This document shows, in pieces, positions 1-13,622 of a stretch of DNA of 64,000 nt. The translations under genes were made by a program, and so were the position numbers. The stretch is from assembly GCA_013399895.1 (NCBI GenBank), contig VXBA01000142.1, forward strand, positions 62,001-126,000, read 5' to 3'. Under the pieces are notes generated by a model. The model had not been told where the DNA came from. It was given only the letters and a program-made list of their open reading frames with translations, and searched no databases. How positions within the stretch are numbered: position 1 is the stretch's first letter; the number at the start of each line of letters is the position of its first letter. This DNA comes from Serilophus lunatus (lineage: Eukaryota > Chordata > Aves > Passeriformes > Eurylaimidae).

Positions 1-1283
1 CAGCTTATGAAGCCATAGTAACAAAAAGGTGAAGGAAAAACATTTCAGATATGCAAAGACATGATAGGGTCTTAAAACACTCCCTTCTTCACTGCATCAC
101 AGCTGCCTGCCAACAGCACTACAGGCACGTGTAGAGAAACACTGCTACAAAGGTGCAGGACCCCAGTAGTGCTCCAAGCATAAGCCAGGACTGAAAACCT
201 GTGAGAAGTATGAAGCTCAGTATACCCATGACTGACCTTCAAACCTTGACAGATTTGCCAAGTAAGAAAGTCTCTCAGGCACAAACATTAATAAAAAGAA
301 TAAACAACAGGAATGAGAGCAGCCAGGAATTCAAGAAATTGTACAGGAATAGGTGTGACAAAGATTCTTTATACTTAAAAAGCCAACATATAAAAAATAC
401 CATGCGCTGACATAATATTATACAGATTTCTGAGCAAGGCAGTAGGTGTAATACAATATTTTTGTTAATCGCTGTATGTAATTTCATTTCCACAATCATT
501 ATAGCTTCTAGAGAGCTGTGTAGCTTCTGATAAGATCAGGGCAGATGAAGCTCTACTTTAATTTGAATTGGGTCAAACCAAATGAATTGGCAGTGACTCA
601 TTTCAAAGCACATAGCTTAGCAAAGTAAAAAGCTGGTGGATTTTATTCTACCATCTGAGATTGTATTATTAGTACTGGGAGTTAGAAAGTCTCCTTCACT
701 TGTACTTCACTGAAAGCATGCAATCATTCTTGTGACTATACTGTCCCAGTTTTCAGGTATTGTCATCCTGCTGCATGGGGTGATGCTTGGAATCATTTCA
801 AAGCTAAAATCCAGGGAAACAAAAATCCTCTTTTTGAAAACTGAGTGGTAGGAGGACTCAGAACTGTTATCCAGGGTTTATGGTGGCCTCCGCAGAAAAC
901 TGCTGTAGTAGACTCAGTTTGCTGCCAATTAAAAAAGCTGATTATCTTTTCAGAGACTTACAACCAGTGTTGGAAATAGTTTTCTTCACTGGTTTAAAGA
1001 TACCCATGCATGCTTTCATATTGTTTTTTATTTATGCATTATGCAATAAATAACACTGAGTTTGACTTCTTAGACTGCAAAATCCTGTAGATGTTCAATA
1101 CTTGCATTGTTTAGTAGCATGAAAAATTGTTCTGCTTTAGTAAGCATTCTCTAGACATCATATTTTATAATGCATCGTGTACATAGGAGCACTGAATCCA
1201 CAGTTACTTTAGTATTTACTTTGTACTGATAATGTATGGAGCTAAAAAACCTCACTGCATCAATCCACAGACTGATACCACAT
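1..1283. other. intronic, no recognised feature
   Basis: AT-rich unique-looking sequence. Frames of 69-74 codons near 200-500 are within chance expectation. I see no exon or known repeat. Confidence 0.6.
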
Positions 1284-1962
1284 TGTCATAGAATGGTTTG
1301 GATTGGAAGAGATCTTAAAGATCATCTAGTTCCAGCCTCCCTGCTATGGACACAGACACCGTTCACTAGAGAAGATTGCTTAGAGCTCCATCCAGCCTGG
1401 CCTTCAATGCTTACAGTGATGGGACATTGGCAACTTCTCTGGGCAATGTGTCTCAGTGCCTCATCATTCCCACAGTAAAGAATTTTTTCTGATATCTAAT
1501 CTAAACCTTATTCTCTCTCAGTTTGAAGCCATTCATCTTTGTCCTGTCACTACATGTTCTTGTAAAAAGTCCCTCTTGAGCTCTTTTGTAAACCCCCTTT
1601 AAGCACTGCAAGGCCACAATTAGGTCACCTTGAAGCCTTCTCTTTTCCAGGTTGAAAAAATCCAATTCTCTCAGCCTTTCCTCATGCAAGAAGTGCTCCA
1701 TCTCGGTAATCAATTTGGTGGCCCTTCTCAGGACTCATTTCAACAGGTCAGTATCCTTCCTGTACTGGGGATCCCAGAACTGAGTACAGCATTCCAGGTG
1801 CAGTCTCGAGAGTGGAAGAGAGGAGCAGAACCACCTCCCTCAACCTGACGGCGTTGGATGCAGTCCAGGGATACAACTGGCTTTCTGGGCTACAAGTTCA
1901 TGTTGCTGGCTCAGGTCTAGCTTCTCATCCACCAGCACACCCAAGTCCTTCTCAGCAGTGTA
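1284..1962 (-). mobile_element. CR1 LINE, 5'-truncated
   Basis: Reading the plus strand, TCATAGAATGG followed by GGATTGGAAGAGATCTTAAAG is the reverse complement of the CR1 3' tail, so the element runs on the minus strand with its 3' end near 1284. The minus strand 1501-1713 encodes the C-terminal CR1 reverse-transcriptase remnant (LRELDFFNLEKRRLQGDLI and SDRTKMNGFKLRE). Similarity fades at about 1962 near CACCCAAGTCCTTCTCAGCAG. It lacks the endonuclease and most of the polymerase and is inactive. Confidence 0.85.
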
Positions 1963-3234
1963 ATAAAGATTTATAAGCAGGGTAGGGAGAGTGGGCAAGA
2001 GCTTTGAAAGTTCACATTAAGTACTAGCACATTAGGTACTAGCATAAGAACTGAGGATGGTTGTTCTGCCCCTAGCTGCCCTTTAGTAAAGGCCCAAAAG
2101 AGCAAGATGTGAACCTGCACTTCAGCTCTCCCCTGTGGCTTCCAAGAGTTGGTCCCTAAAACAGGACATGCAATTTTCGTAGGAGAAGGATTACAGACTA
2201 TCTGGTTCATGGCAGCTACAAGAAAAGATGGTGCCCAGGGTTCGTGTGGTGTCCCAGAGGATCCAAGGACAAGAGACTGTACAAGGGGACAAAAACTCCA
2301 GGGGGTAAAACTCATTCATTTCAAATTCAGCTTACTTTTATACTCAACGATTTGTTTTGATTTATTACAGACAATAATTAAACATTTAGTGGTCACATAG
2401 TGTCCAGAAGCCACTTCTTCCAATGTCTTTACAGCCATAGGATGATCACAGTCTTTTGCCACTGTATAATGGTATTCTATAACGTCATACTTTGCATTGA
2501 CAATCTGGCCTCCTACCAGAAACCTGCTCTTATTATCACTTCAGTCTACAGTCTTCAGTCTAAGAAAAGGACAGGCTGAGCCACACGTATCTGCCTCATT
2601 CTTCTGAGTATAACGAAGATGGTAATTTCCAACAGCCAAAGGAAATCTTAAATCAGTACAAGCAAACACATCAAAACTCACCTTCCAAATTCTAAACTAA
2701 TTGCAGCGTAAACCTTCCATAAAATCCTAAGCACAATCAATCATAAACGGGCAGGCTGCAATTAGATACATGGATACTAATCAGAGTCAGCTACAGCATT
2801 TCTTACATAAGCCTCAGCTATGCAGAAGAAACAAAATGCAAAATTTTAAGAATTCCTTATCGTTTCCCACTGGTTTTCCCCTAACATTTTAATAAATAGA
2901 GAAACAGAGCAATTCAGACGCATAGGTGGTTTCTCCTCCTCTCACTGGAGGTGACTTTATCAGACTACCTCATAAATGATTCGTTGATGTATCTCTGACC
3001 CTACACTGTCCTAATAATAAAGCAAAAACATCAGTAACTGTAGAAGCTGAGGATAACCACTGTGGCATTTTTTTAATACAATTACTATTTACTACAGTAC
3101 TATTTACTATACATACTATTATTTATAAGCTACCACTAAATTTTGAAGTTCAGTCTTTGTCCTGCTCACTCAGCATTACCACAGGGCCCTTGCATGAGAA
3201 CCAATTGTTCATAGTACTCTGTGCGCACTTACAG
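1963..3234. other. intronic, no recognised feature
   Basis: Sequence between the CR1 fragment and the putative LTR. A 114-codon minus frame at 1971-2315 overlaps the CR1 edge and shows no family motif. A short TACTATTTA-rich stretch lies at about 3085-3125. Confidence 0.5.
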
Positions 3235-3669
3235 TGTTAGCGGTGAGTTGGGGTCAGAAGGGGGTTAGAAAGGGAAGTCAGGGCCCTGCTGGGGCACAGG
3301 GCTAGCACAGAGCAAGTTCTGTAAACACTAGACACGAACATCAGATAAGGGGGACAGAGATGGTGAAAACCAGACATCGCAACAACTTGGAACAACATCT
3401 CGAGGTCTCCTAGAATAGAAGGACGTGCCTCTCTGCGAGAGGAGGATGGCAGCGACAGCCCAGCCCTCGAAGGGACGGGGTGGTGAAGAGGGTGGGCTTG
3501 GAGCGGAGTGACGCCTGTCACTCAGGAGGGGGATATAAGCCAGGGGGTGTCATGTGATCAGGGAGGGGGGGATTTGGGAATGAATCTGTAACCCTGCTCC
3601 CTGTGCAGGACAAGCACGCCTTTCTCGTAACGAGGCCTACGGGCCTGTGCTGTGAGTTCGGTTTCCGCA
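3235..3669 (+). mobile_element. putative short retroviral LTR
   Basis: A GC-rich island of about 435 bp in AT-rich intron. It can be read as TGTTAGCGG...GGTTTCCGCA (TG...CA), with a TATA-like GATATAAGCC at 3532-3541 and an AATGAA where a polyadenylation signal would fall (3579-3584), in the order U3-R-U5. I see no target-site duplication (TTACAG before, AGTCAA after), so the exact ends are uncertain. It resembles avian ERVK-type LTRs in size and layout, but I cannot name a family. It could instead be a small non-repetitive GC-rich element. Confidence 0.45.
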
Positions 3670-6600
3670 AGTCAATGGTTCATGACAATACAAGACCTCT
3701 CTTTGCACTGATGAAGGGCTTCTTTCATCCAAGATTCATTCCATCTGATTTACACCACAATAAGGCAGTAAAAATGCAAGTAAAACAAATTACACAACAT
3801 GGAGAGACTGTTGCTGACTTTCCAGTTTCCCGTATATATTTCAACTATTTCATGTGATTCTGAAAGCAAGACAAAGAGAAGATGGTAGCTACTCTTTGTC
3901 CTGTCATATTTAATTTAGCACAAAGCTCTAGCGTATTTTACTTCCACGAATTCTCCTTCTGTGAATCCTCTGTAAGTTTTGCAACATCTACACACGCAAT
4001 ATCTCTGAAATAAGTTTGGTTTTGCAGCATATCCACAGCAAGGAAAAAAATATAAAACAATGCCTAGAGACAGATCAAAAGAAAAAAAATCACACCACAC
4101 ACTTACTACTAATTTTGGATATTCAGTCTGAAAGTGCTGAAAACTGCTTTTTCAGAAGACTTGTTTCATGATGCGCTTCCATGTTCAAAGCCCGGCTACT
4201 ATTAACTTCAGCTGCAGCTGCAAGTACTCAGTGCTTCTGCAAATCAAACACTGAGGTCGCAAGTCAGCAACCCAGAAAATGAGAGCCACCTGTGAAAAGC
4301 TGTGTTCCTCTGCCGTGACTGGCACTGCATTAGCAGAAATGCTTCCTCACAGCTGTTCAGCTGTGACTAAGGCTAGGCAAGATAGCTGTTTGTTTTGTGG
4401 GGGGGGGGGGTATTATTTTATTTTTAAAGAAAATAGTAAGCTCTTTACAAGCTCAGGTTGACTTCAGTTAATAAAGAGCTTGACAAGTGTGAAAGCTCTA
4501 CAGAAGTCTTCCCTCTGAAGCAGATCTGCCTGAGGGGTGGAGGACCTCATAAACCAGCCCTGCTGCTATGTGGGCATCAGCATTGCAGAGATTTTGGTTA
4601 TCTCCTTTCCTGTCATCTGCTATGTGACCTTCTTTTCAACAAGGAAGCAGGTTGCAATGCATTAATTCAAGATCTTAGAAGAAATTAATATTTCCTGTCT
4701 GTGAACGACTTCCCATTTCACTGTAGAACAGCAGTGGTCTGAACTGAGAGGAGCCATGGAGCAGGAGCCTGGATAGCTCTGTTGGCTACTTGCCTGCAAG
4801 ATCTAGAATCTTTTGATACAACAAGATCTGTGCCAGCTTCCAGATGCAAAACCACAAAAATTGCACATGGGCTACCTGTAAGTTGTGCGTTTCAAGAATT
4901 CAAGAGCCACAAAAACTTGCATTCGTGATACAACAGTGACAAAGCTAGTCTTGCCTAGATATGTGGTGAGGGAACTCCTATGACGATTCTCTAAAAGGAA
5001 AAAAAAACAAAAAAACCAACCAATGTGATATTAGTTGGATGTAATGTCTATAGAGGTTTTCAGACCGTTTTACAGTTTACTCATGATTTTTTCTGGGTAG
5101 TGTTCTTTCTTTCATGAGTGCCTTCAAGATACACCCATGCTTTGATTTTCATTTTTCATGCATCATTTCTGCCAAGCTTCAAGTCTTACAATAAGTAACT
5201 ATCCTCACAACCAGTCCATAGGAATAATTCAAACTGCTCCCTAAGGAGAACAGTTTAGTGTTTATTCTTTCAGAATTATGATTGTAGAGGAATATGACTT
5301 GCACTTCCATTATATATAACCATACTGCTACTCACTGTATTTATGTTTCAGCTATAAATCTCTTGTCGTTGTCATTAAGTGCTGGCCAGTACCTCTGGCC
5401 ACACACAATAAGGAGTTGGAGCAGTAAAACTGAGCCTACTTCTGGCAGCATGCTGACAGCAAAATTTTCAGGTGAATTATTTTCCACTCAAGTAACTAGT
5501 TGAAACTTACAAAACTACATGATGATGTGTTATCTTTCTCCCTTCTATTTCCAATCTCTTTATTAATTCCCTTTTTATTCATACCTAGATATAACAAAAT
5601 TTGTAAATACTGGTTGCATAAACCACTCAGACTAATGAAAAGCAAACCGTTATTTAATGCTAGTAGGCTTCTGTCTTTTACATTAATCATTATCATAAAA
5701 GACATTTCACATTGCTTTTGCATTGGAATAAAATGGAATTTTTTCAGTTAAAAGGTTTTCAGTTTGCTTTATTCAGCTCTTTATATTGATTTTGTTACTT
5801 TTGTAGTAGTTTTCCAACTACATCTGTCTTGGTAAGTTGTCCTCAATGATTTTATTGCCTTACTTGGTCACCTTGTCTCAACCCATATTGCTAGGTAGCT
5901 GCTGAACGACTCACCTGTACACTTGAATCTGTCACTTGTTCTTTGATGCTAGAAACCAGTCTTGTGTGTGTGTCTTCTTGTGCCCCTCACGCCTTACCTC
6001 TGGTTTTAGATGTTAGTTGCATCCTTGGTTAGCAAGAATATTTGAAGTCCCAGGAATCCGACTATCTCTGCACAGCAATATTTGGTTAGCTGCCACTGGC
6101 TTGATGATTGCAGTCACATTTTCAGCTGCTGCTGGCTTCAAAGCCTCATTTGCTATCAACAAGATAGTCCGTATATGATGTGACATGAGCTGTACTGGAA
6201 GGCTGCCTTTGCCTTCTGCTGGTGTTTTTCTGCAGTCTAGTAATTCTTTCTACATGCTTTGTTATTCTGATATGCTCCTACTTACCTATGTCTCTCCATC
6301 TGGAGATGAGGGGGGAGGGGAGGAGGAGGGAAAAACAATAAAACCAAAAGCCCAGGTTTTTGGCAGTCCTGACAACTATTTCTGCCTTGTCATGGTGGAA
6401 GCTGTGCTGCAAAGAGAATTAGATGTGTTCAAGCTCTGACAAGAAAACTGAGGCCCATTAACTATAATAATGCTTGACACCTTCTGTTGTTCATTATGCC
6501 ACCAGGCTACAGTCAAGAACTTCCTCAACTAAACATTATAGTGTCATCTGTGTTTGTATCTAACCCCCCTGAGGCCTCATACAACTAAACTGTCATTTGG

Positions 6601-8379
6601 CACCATTATGACACTAGGAAGAAAGCAAAATATCCTTCAAAGCCAGGTGTATCAGACAAAAGGCATCCAGAAGGTCAAGAAGTTATTTTTCTTTGTAAAT
6701 TGGGGTTTGACAGCATTCTGAAGGGAAATAGCTAACACTGAATCTTTTGCTTGTGTGACTGCTAACTTTTTGCAAATGTTCAATTAGAAATAACTTAATG
6801 TGCGTTAAAAAAATCAGTGAGCGAGTAGCTATGAATTTACCTGTGTTTCTGTAAATGTTATTACACTGCTCATTCAATCTGAAGATTGTATGATCCTATT
6901 TTAAAGCTTCTGCTTCCCCCAGGCTATCAATTTGGTTTGATTTCTTCTTTCAAAGACACTGCTGTTGTACAATTTCTGCAGGGATTATCTCCAAATGATA
7001 TTTTCAAGTAAATCACTTCAAGCCTTTGCCTAATGTATCCAGGTTTCTTATAGAGGACACCTGCATTACAGCATGAGACAATAAATGTTTCTATATACAG
7101 CAGACATACATCATTATTAAAGTAACAGGTCTGGGTATGCCTCTCGTACTGACATTGATCTATTACCCCACTTAATTCTTCTCCCTCCACACATTCTGAA
7201 AGTTTTTAATTTCATAACTCTGAAACTGATGTCTAGATCTTTATTTGTAGAATTACTTTTACTTCTTTGTTTCACAGCTCCACCCCAAGGAGTAAAAAGC
7301 TCGTGCAAGTTGGATTCATTTCCCATGTAACATACACTTCATGTTTGCTTCTGCTAGTAAGGGAATCCATGCTTAATCCAGACACTGTACAAGCAGAGTT
7401 ACAGAAATGTCATACAAGGTCTGGCCTGCTGAACAATAGGATTATCAGCAAGTGAACTGTTTTCCTGTTATATTTGCAAAGATTAGCCACATTGGATACA
7501 GTAAATAGCATTGCAAAGCAAAAACAAGTTATTCAAAATAGATGACCTGCTTGTATGACAGTAATTGCTTCCACAGATGAGTTATTTTTGTCAAGGTAAA
7601 AAAAAAAATGCTTATAAAACTATTTTAAATGACTGTAACTTGACCTCAAAATTTGCATCTGCATTAATGCAAATACTATTACTTATTGATTTATAAACCC
7701 TAATTTGCATTATATGTATATTCATACACTTTCAAAAAAGAAGCTGAAATGATAAGGATGAAAACAACAGGCAGCATAGCAGTGTTTTGCACACCAAGAA
7801 CATAAACATCACATTATCCTAGAACATAAACATTTACAAATAAACACTTACTTTGCTTTGGGAGAAAGCATTTTTAAATATCAGTAGTTGATATTGTATT
7901 GGAAGCATCGGAACTTTGAATCTGAAGATACTTTTACAATATTGATTGTTTGGCTGATATATTCAAATTCATCCAGCTGGGCTGCATTGTCTGTCTTTCC
8001 TAGCATAGGAATGGGAAAATTAGCCTGAAAGCTACAGGGACTGCTGCAGCCCAGGTAGAATCTATATCAAACATTCAAAAATTGAATAATTTTATATGGC
8101 AGAGAAAGGGATGATAGACACAATTTTCTGAATACATATTTAAATTATTTTATTTTCATGGCACTGGAACAACATACTGATTATAGAGTTACATTCAGGA
8201 CAGGAGTAATAGCCTTACACAGATGCCCTCAATCACTTGAAATCCTCAAGGTAATTGAGAGAGGACTTCTGGCTCTGCTGCCAATTTATTCTTCCCACAA
8301 CTGCAAATGTAGTCAGGTCCTTGCTCTATAGCCCAATTTTGGCCAACTGAGTGACTTTCTGAGTTGCAGCAAACTACGC
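3670..8379. other. intronic, no recognised feature
   Basis: Apart from the poly(G) run at 4399 I see only AT-rich sequence. None of the short frames shows a signal peptide, domain motif or splice context worth calling. Confidence 0.6.
4399..4410 (+). repeat. poly(G) run, 12 G
   Basis: Twelve consecutive G in AT-rich intron sequence. The length may be unreliable in the assembly. Confidence 0.9.
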
Positions 8380-9290
8380 CCAGCCTCCTCTGCCTCTAGG
8401 AATTTTTTCCTGTCATTTGTGTTGCTACTCCAATGGTCCCTACTCTTCCCCACAACCTTCCTCTTGCTTTTGCTGCTCCACAGACTCCCTGCTTCTTGCT
8501 GCCAACTTTCCTCTGCTCACCTACCCCAACAGGACCAGCCTCCCATTTCCGTCTAGGTCCCACTCAAACAAGTCCTTCTAATTAAATGAAGCATATAAAA
8601 AAAAAAAATCCCCTCCTCAACACTCCAAACAAAATATACCATCAGGCATGCCTCTCATCAGGTTTTATTCCACCCCTGTCTTGCATACTACTTCTCCAGT
8701 CTGCCAGTGCAACTGAGATAGTTGTTTTTCTGTATCAACCCTTCTGCCTCACCCATCTGATCCAGAAATTCAGCCTTAACTTATCCCTTCACCTCTTCTT
8801 CTCCAACTCTTAATTTTCCTATTTCTGGTCTTTCCTTACCATGCAGTTTGTTTTAAACAGTATTACTCTAAACGACTCTTCTTTATGTTTTTTATGTGTA
8901 TCAGGGGAGATTTTTTCCTGGAACACTGGAATTTTTTACTTCTTGCTTCAAATCCAGATGGGTAAAAAAAGTCTAAAGTATAATTTCGCCTTCCACCCTC
9001 TTCTCATCAAGTGTGTTATTATATTTTTGTATTATTATGTCTAGATCCTCTTTACAACTCCCCAAATAATTTAATATACAGTTAATGCATCAAGTCTTGT
9101 CTTCTCCCTGTCAGAAAGGGGCTTTTTATGCCCAATTGTTGTCTTCCCTACAAAACACTTCATACATTCACACACTAAGTTACAGAAAAATGTCTATGCA
9201 CAAAAATACGCTCTTTCAAATCCTTCCTTTAAATCTATCCCAACAGGACACTTACAAATCCTTATGCACCTGTCAATCTGTTTAACTTGT
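8380..9290 (+). other. pyrimidine-skewed stretch
   Basis: For about 900 bp the plus strand is strongly biased to C and T (for example CTACTCTTCCCCACAACCTTCCTCTTGCTTTTGCTG near 8440 and CCCTTCACCTCTTCTTCTCC near 8785). There is no tandem unit. The frames at 8586-9285 follow from the bias and are not called as genes. Confidence 0.6.
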
Positions 9291-10600
9291 CTTCTTACAG
9301 TAATTGCTTGTGCTTTTCTACCACATTGACTGTATGCCACTACTATCATACAGTTTATACCAAGAGAACAAGATTTCTGGGATTGGAATATCTTTCTGGT
9401 TATTTAAGTTATAATACATGAAAACCTATTCTTTTGAGGAGTCTTCTTGCTATGATAACAAAAATGTAAGCAATTTGGACACTAAGTCCTAAACTATTTT
9501 GTAATACAAGCGTATTTTACCCTGGCTCTTTATGTCAAGTCGAATTACATTAAAGCCTAGTTCTGATACAGTTGCTCACAACAAATACATTTCTAAAGGA
9601 AACCAATGTCCTTTAAAGTTGAATTAAAAGAAAAAGCAATTAAAACATGAAATATATTTCCCCTTTTTTATTAAAATGAGAGCTGTTGCAAATGTCAAAC
9701 TGGACAAAGGACTACAAAGAAAATATGACGTTAAAAGCAGTTATAGAAGAGATTACACTCAAATACAAATTATATACAGAAGCCTACACACAACTTACAA
9801 AATTTATGATAGAATGTATCTGTTTTCTTAATATTCTTAAAAATTATTACATGTACCATAGAATTAAGATGAGCTCCATATTCACTATTTTTTGAGTAAT
9901 ACCTGGTTTAAAAATACATTTTTAAAATAATATTCCCATATAATTAGACAACTAAAAATGGATGTCAAAAGTAGAATTGAAGCAAATCTCTCGTATCATC
10001 TTCAATACCTTTGTGAAGACTAACAACGCCTCTTCTGGGAGATATGGAAAGCATTCTACACTCCCAGATCTCTCCTGTTCTGTCCTCCCTTCAAAGAGCA
10101 GTACAAGAGATGTGTACATGGTGGAGACTCATCTTTTGAGGCCACTGCCAGAAAGCAAAGATAGAACTAGCCCACAATCACCTTACATGTCACCTTCCTT
10201 CTGCAGCTTAATCAAGCATGAAGTTCATCTTAAGTTTGAGAAAAACAGACCTTGTATCTTAAAGTCATTTCTTACCACTACCATAAGAAAGACTCATGAA
10301 TTGATTTCTCGGTTATTTATGTTGGCAAGACATCTTGAAAGCATACCCTATTTTCTGTGGAACTTGTAAGAACAGCATTATTTTAGAAAATTATCTTACC
10401 CTATTTCTTAAACACTACGACATGATGCAATTAGCCTGCAATATAACTAGATGCAATTAGACTGTAAGAGGAAAGATAGTATTCTGTTCTATTTGGCACT
10501 ATATCTGGAATACTCTATCTATCTTTGATTCTCCAGCAAAAGTCCAATTGACCAGGTTGGTCAGCAGCTTAAAGCACACAGCTCAGGTTGGAGTGGCTGA
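9291..10600. other. intronic, no recognised gene
   Basis: Contains the longest non-repeat frame of the AT-rich part, 9962-10369 plus (135 codons, ATG start). It shows no motif or similarity I recognise, and one or two frames of this length are expected by chance in 64 kb of this composition. Confidence 0.6.
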
Positions 10601-10605
10601 GGGAG

Positions 10606-11698
10606 TGTAGTGGTTTAACCCAGGCTGAGTGCCAGGGGCTCACTACAGCTGCTCTCTCACTCCCTCTTGCCCGGCTATAGAGGAGAGACAATATAACAAG
10701 AAGTTTCGTGAGTTGAGGTAAGGACTGTAACAGATTCTTTGCTAACCACTGTCACAGGCAAAACAAGACTCCATGTGGGAATAATAGTCAAGTTTACTAC
10801 TAACAAGATCAGAGTTTATGAGTGAGAGACAATAAGAGACACCTTTTACCCCCCACCCCCTCCTTCTTACATCCAACCTGCTCTCCCACAGCGGTCAAGG
10901 GAAAAGAAGAGGTGGGGAGGGGGAGGGTGTTGCTGTGGTCAGCTGCTGTTTTCAGCCACTGCTTGGGGAGAAGAGTCTTTCCAGCCACATTCCATGGGGT
11001 CCCACCCCTCACAGGATACAGTTCCTCTCACAAACTGCTCTGGTGAGAGTCCATCCCATGGGCAGCAGCCCTTCACCCACAGCTGCCACATGGCTGATAT
11101 TCCACAGGGTGCAGTCCCTCAGGCACAGGCTGCTCCAGCGTGGGCCCCACAGGTCACGAGTCCTAACAGAAGAACCCTGCTCCGGCATGGGCTCCTCTCC
11201 CCACGGGCTACAGTCCCCTGCCAGGACACGGCTCTACGGCCTTCCCCAGCATCCACCTGCTCCTGCATGGCTCCTCCACGGGCTACAGGTGGATCTCTGC
11301 ACTCCTGTGGTCCTCCATGGGCTGCAGGGGCACAGCTGCTTCACCATGGTCTGCCCCATGGGCTGCAGCTGGATCTCAGCTCCAGCGCCAGGAGCATCTC
11401 CTCCCTCTCCTTCTTCACTGACCTTGGTGTCTGCGTTGTTGTTCACAGGCTCTCACTCTGCTCTCCAGCAGCCATCTTCGTTTAACTCCTTTTTTTTTTC
11501 CTTCCTTCTTAAATATGTTATCACAGAGGTGTTCCTTTAACTGCTGATTGGCCTGGCCTTGGTCAGCAGCGGGCCCAGCCTGGAGCCGGCTGGCATTGGC
11601 TCTGCTGGACATGGGGAAACTTCCAGCAGCTTCTTGAAGAAGCCTCCCCCTCAGTCCCCCTGCTGCTACCAAAACCTGGCCACAGAGAAACCAATACA
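10606..11698 (-). mobile_element. solo LTR of an endogenous retrovirus, about 1.1 kb
   Basis: On the plus strand it runs from TGTAGTGG to CCAATACA (a TG...CA element) and is flanked on both sides by the 5-bp duplication GGGAG (10601-10605 and 11699-11703). It is the reverse complement of the copy at 62280-63415. The TATA-like CATATTTAAG is on the minus strand at 11508-11517, which sets the orientation. The AATAAA present in the other copy is mutated here. There is no gag, pol or env next to it, so it is a recombined solo LTR. A 5-bp duplication is typical of ERVL-like elements, but the family assignment is an inference. The frames at 10809-11748 are by-products of its repetitive GC-rich centre. 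Confidence 0.88.
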
Positions 11699-13559
11699 GG
11701 GAGCTGGGCTTGTTGAGCTTGACTATGTGACAACATAACAGTATTCAAAAAGGGACTACAAAAATGAAAGTCCTGGCAGATAACGTAACAGTGGGCAATA
11801 AAGTAGCTACAAACTCCAGCATTGGAGAGTCATCAAGACACCAGGTGTAACATTTTCGTTAGAGCAGCACTGGGGCAGGTGGCTGAAGTCTGCACCCTGG
11901 TGTCTGAGGTTTGGCCAAGTGAGCCATGGCTGACTCTCTATAGCATAGGCAAGATCACTACTTGGGAGCAGGAAGTTAGACTAGATGACTGTTCTTTCTA
12001 ATGGCAGAAGGGAGGAAGGGACACAAGAGGATATTTAAACTCACAAAAGATCCTTATAGAGCTTGACTAGCAGTTACACTTGAAATATACCTTACCTTTG
12101 ACCAACCCTAAAGATACACTTTGAAATGTGAGCTCTGTCTTACTCTAGTTAAACTGTTTAAAGTTAAAATGGAATAAAATTGTTCTGAACTGAAATTGGA
12201 GTTAGACACCTCCTCACACTGATCTTCATTCAGAATGAATTAAAACATATTTATAGCTTTCAATGGTAGCACTTCCTGTGAAGACTGATTCAGAAATTTA
12301 CATAAGTGGGTCTACTCACACACCTAAAGTTCTAATTTGTGTTTTCTACCTTCAACTGCTTTAATATTCATTCTTCTTTTTAAAGGTGTGTCATTCCAGG
12401 TGCATCATGGCTTTGCCATGTACATGCTATTCAGATTTTAAACCAAAACAACAGAACAAGCCACTGGCATAAAACCAAACAGTATATATTTGCTGCTAAT
12501 TAAAAAAGGCTACAAAAAATTAAGAAGGAAAAAGTCCATCATTTTCACATAACTTACTAATGTGCTACCCCCTTAAACAACAAACAAAAAGCATAAGTAC
12601 ACAACAAAAGCCTTCATGTCAGCAGCACTAAAGATAGCAGAAAGTATATTTCAGAACTGTCTGTGGCTAATACCTCCACTCCCCTACTCCTCTTGAACTT
12701 CCTGCTTCTTTTCCAGCTCACATAGCCTCTCTGTGAATTACTTGAAGGTCCAGGCTATCCACGGGTTTTCATGATGTAGTACATCTAAAGGAGTGTTGAT
12801 AATAAACATGAATATACTCTTCTAAGGGGGTGAAGGAAAGAATCTCTCATCTTGTGAGATCAGGATAGGTCACCATTCCAAGGGATCTGAAGGAATCCTA
12901 TCCACACACCATGGACACTTTTTAATAATTTTGGTAATTCCTTTTTTTTTTTTCTTTTCCAGCACCATGGCATTTGAGATCCAGAAAAGAACTTTTGAGG
13001 GAGCTGACTGCAGTATGAGAGCACAATAAAACCTAGCAAAAAGCGATGTTAGAAGGGAGCCGATTCTGTGTGCATCGGGCAACTCATAGCTGCGTAAGTA
13101 GATGTGAGCTGTCAGTCTTAATGATGCACTATAGACTTCCAGTTTTACTGAGGATCATTACCATGGATACAGAAAATGTCTCAATTAAAATTTTTTGGTC
13201 TTTTTTTTAATATTATTTGGTCAGTAAAGTTCTTGCTCTACTTCATTGTTGAAATAAAAGAAAGTTCTGAAACCATGTTCCAGTGAAGGTGACAGACATA
13301 ACGATGGAGTCTAATGCAAAGCAGTTCAGCTGGAAGCTGGCAAGGGACAAACAAGGGAAAAAAAATCAGTGCTACATCCGCAGATACTCACACAATTGCA
13401 TGTTGCATGTGAATGGCTCCTTTTTTATATATTTCTATATATTTATTTTTCAAATGTTGTAATTTGAATCAAAATTATTTCAATGAAAAGCCTGATGTTC
13501 CTTGTCAGGCAGCAACACCTTTCAATACTTTAGGCAGCGTGCACTAATTAAAACTTTTA

Positions 13560-13622
13560 AAAAATGTTTATATAGTATATATATAATACATTACTAATGT
13601 GTTATATATGTAATTATTTTAA
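13560..13622 (+). repeat. AT-rich low-complexity tract
   Basis: TATATAGTATATATATAATACATTACTAATGTGTTATATATG and flanks; nearly pure A/T with small palindromes. No function evident. Confidence 0.8.

Noticed and set aside
9962..10369. 135-codon ATG frame on the plus strand, the longest outside repeats and the CpG island
   Set aside because: No recognisable motif, signal or domain. With roughly 6% stop codons and about 7,700 stop-to-stop intervals in 64 kb on both strands, one or two frames this long are expected by chance.
10935..11540. 201-codon plus-strand frame
   Set aside because: Lies wholly inside the solo LTR, antisense to it, and is made of the LTR minisatellite units.
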